24,166 nt of DNA. Source: Armatimonas sp043757465 (GTDB taxonomy: Bacteria > Armatimonadota > Armatimonadia > Armatimonadales > Armatimonadaceae). The stretch is from the NCBI RefSeq assembly GCF_043757465.1, contig NZ_JAYVPL010000065.1, positions 1 through 24,166 on the forward strand. The letters run 5' to 3'. The position numbers were made by a program, and so were the translations under genes. Positions 23,292-24,166 of this stretch are shown piece after piece; position 1 is the first letter of the stretch, and each line of letters begins with the position of its first letter. The notes beneath the pieces are model-generated. The model did not search any database, was not told where the DNA came from, and was given only the letters and a program-made list of their open reading frames with translations.

Positions 23292-23625
23292 TTACTGAGG
23301 CAGCGACTTCGACAAAGCTCTGGATAGGCAAGACCAGAGTAAAAGTTGTTAGAGCGGCTACTGCTGTTGCAACGTTGGTGAAGCTGGTGCTGGGAAGTGG
23401 CGTGTGGCCGGGAGTGATCTTCAGATCGCAGCAGGAGCGATTGGCTAGCTCCATGCCCCCGGTAGACTTAGCCCGAACCGCACAACAGGAGTTCGGATCA
23501 TCTTGGACGGCGACCGGCTGCATCTCCTCGCCCGTCATGCGGCAGATAAGGCGAGCACTCGCTGACTGCGGCAAGGAGCTTGCCACAAAAACCGCTACCA
23601 GGAAGATCGCCAGAACGCGTCGCAT
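23215..23625 (-). CDS. Cys-rich small secreted protein, YRGPP family, copy 1
   Basis: The 136-residue product has a signal peptide (about 1-24, MRRVLAIFLVAVFVASSLPQ) and five cysteines, two as adjacent pairs (C47-C48 and C65-C66), plus C28. A hydrophobic segment (about 84-117, ATAVAALTTFTLVLPIQSF) comes before YRGPPP (119-124), and a second RGPP lies at 130-133. The resemblance to the gene at 13933 suggests a shared role as periplasmic metal-binding or sensing companion of RND pumps; neither has a known function that I can name. It is the first gene of the minus-strand block, has the operator palindrome 20 bases upstream and, like copy 2, no obvious Shine-Dalgarno. Confidence 0.75.
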   Translation of the reverse strand: MRRVLAIFLVAVFVASSLPQSASARLICRMTGEEMQPVAVQDDPNSCCAVRAKSTGGMELANRSCCDLKITPGHTPLPSTSFTNVATAVAALTTFTLVLPIQSFVEVAASVSLLVTPLYRGPPPSPDSPRGPPTLS

Positions 23626-23636
23626 TGTTGTTACTT

Positions 23637-23642
23637 ACTATA
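23637..23642 (-). promoter_or_regulatory. -10 box for the metal-efflux block
   Basis: TATAGT on the minus strand (five of six consensus bases) ends 11 bases before the ATG at 23625. No good -35 is visible. The expected transcript would start about 5 bases before the ATG, leaderless or nearly so. The palindrome at 23645-23660 lies just upstream in the spacer. Confidence 0.5.
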
Positions 23643-23644
23643 CC

Positions 23645-23660
23645 TTCGATGCCTATCGAA
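23645..23660. promoter_or_regulatory. Putative ArsR operator, site 2
   Basis: TTCGATGCCTATCGAA is a perfect inverted repeat (TTCGAT/ATCGAA around four bases). It shares the arms and 16-bp length of the site before the arsR-like gene and falls between the predicted -35 and -10 positions of the block's first promoter, the classic place for repression. Confidence 0.7.
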
Positions 23661-23826
23661 AAGTTCCTCACCACTTGAGTCCAGCAAGTTGGGAGCTGCT
23701 CACGTTTCATGGCCGAAACACTCACTCTCTATTCGCGTTTAGACTAATTTGACGGTGGAAACCGCGCTGAAAAGAGGCGTTGTCGAGGGAGGAGTTCCGT
23801 GCCGGGATTTCAAAAGTATTGAATAA

Positions 23827-23842
23827 TTGGGCAAATGTCCAA
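23827..23842. promoter_or_regulatory. Imperfect palindrome upstream of the right-edge gene
   Basis: TTGGGCAAATGTCCAA has outer arms TTGG/CCAA and inner CA/TG pairs. It could be a regulator site for the open frame at 23895. Nothing else is supported in 23661-23860. Confidence 0.25.
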
Positions 23843-23860
23843 ATTCCTCAGGTGCGAGAG

Positions 23861-23892
23861 GGGGTCTCCGAATGCTCCCATCAGGAGATCCC
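23861..23892 (+). promoter_or_regulatory. Hairpin enclosing the ribosome-binding site of the right-edge gene
   Basis: GGGGTCTCC (23861-23869) and GGAGATCCC (23884-23892) pair over 9 bp with one G-U, leaving a 14-base loop. The Shine-Dalgarno AGGAGA (23883-23888) lies in the right arm and the ATG is 3 bases beyond. In mRNA this would hide the start signal. Confidence 0.6.
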
Positions 23893-23894
23893 AA

Positions 23895-24166
23895 ATGTCA
23901 CACGTCAATGCTTTTGCCGAAGACTATAGAAATATTTTTGCGGAGCTAAGTATCACCGTTTTGTCTGCCCATAGCGGTAAGTCTATTTGTAGTGTAAGTG
24001 ATGCAATCCTTGCCATTGCTTGTGTTGGCGGTTTTCGTCCTTGCCCTTCTGCCCCCCGTGCGGGTGTGAAAAGTTTGTGGCTTGGGCTTCGTCGTTTAGA
24101 TGGTTTGGAAGAGGGCTGGCAAATGGCGATGTCAGCCCTGTCGGGAAAAGATATGGGACAAGATTA
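23895..24166 (+). CDS. Partial open frame, weakly like the C-terminal part of IS4/Tn5-type transposases
   Basis: The frame runs from ATG 23895 without a stop to the window end (90 codons and two bases, TA, so a stop could come immediately). AGGAGA is 6 bases before the ATG. The N-terminal half (AFAEDYRNIFAELSITVLSA) is unrecognised. The segment VGGFRPCPSAPRAGVKSLWL followed by GLRRLDGLEEGWQMA resembles the small C-terminal domain of IS4-family transposases (Gly-Gly-Phe, a Lys/Arg-rich loop, then a Trp-containing helix pair). If the stop follows at once, this would be a free-standing C-terminal domain or a fragment, not a whole transposase. Family assignment is by eye and tentative. Confidence 0.5.
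   Translation, partial: MSHVNAFAEDYRNIFAELSITVLSAHSGKSICSVSDAILAIACVGGFRPCPSAPRAGVKSLWLGLRRLDGLEEGWQMAMSALSGKDMGQD

Overview
The window comes from a diderm (Gram-negative-type) bacterium with a moderately GC-rich genome. The evidence is two complete tripartite RND efflux sets with outer-membrane TolC-type proteins, several lipoproteins with lipoboxes, and Sec signal peptides. The protein style (DUF4476 protein, GT39-like enzyme beside pyrF, leaderless-looking promoters) would suit Armatimonadota or a neighbouring phylum, but this is a guess from style and not a search result. The presence of pyrF suggests chromosome rather than plasmid.

Left part (1-7540) is a mixed housekeeping and unknown region. 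It opens with a start-less open frame (96-569) that looks like a gene remnant, followed by a tandem array with a 21-bp period (561-665), a promoter overlapped by a palindrome, and a small unknown gene (731-1090). Then, on the minus strand, a GT39-type membrane glycosyltransferase and pyrF lie 2 bp apart. Next come a secreted DUF4476 protein with a strong terminator, a small secreted unknown on the minus strand, an orphan membrane-fusion protein with an unusually long heptad-repeat coiled coil, a TPR lipoprotein, and an overlapping small protein with an HEEFH zinc-protease-like motif.

7541-7913 holds no intact gene. It contains a decayed, internally deleted IS200/IS605-type tnpA remnant and the terminator of the block that follows.

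Right part (7914-23625) is one minus-strand block, read from high to low coordinates: a Cys-rich small secreted protein; an adaptor protein fused to a cupredoxin and a YtkA/FixH-like domain; an RND permease; a TolC-like protein; a Cys-rich ArsR-type repressor; a beta-barrel-like gene interrupted by two in-frame TGA codons; a YHS-TlpA thioredoxin fusion; a second Cys-rich small secreted protein; then CzcC-, CzcB- and CzcA-like proteins, ending in an intrinsic terminator. Most junctions are 4-bp overlaps or gaps of a few bases. The first RND set looks adapted to copper or another soft metal; the second has the CzcA signature for divalent cations. Two 16-bp palindromes of the form TTCGA-N6-TCGAA, one before the first gene of the block and one before the arsR gene, are the best candidates for the ArsR operator and would place the whole metal-resistance block under one sensor.

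The right edge (23626-24166) carries an open frame running off the window, with weak resemblance to the C-terminal part of IS4/Tn5-type transposases. Its ribosome-binding site lies inside a 9-bp hairpin.
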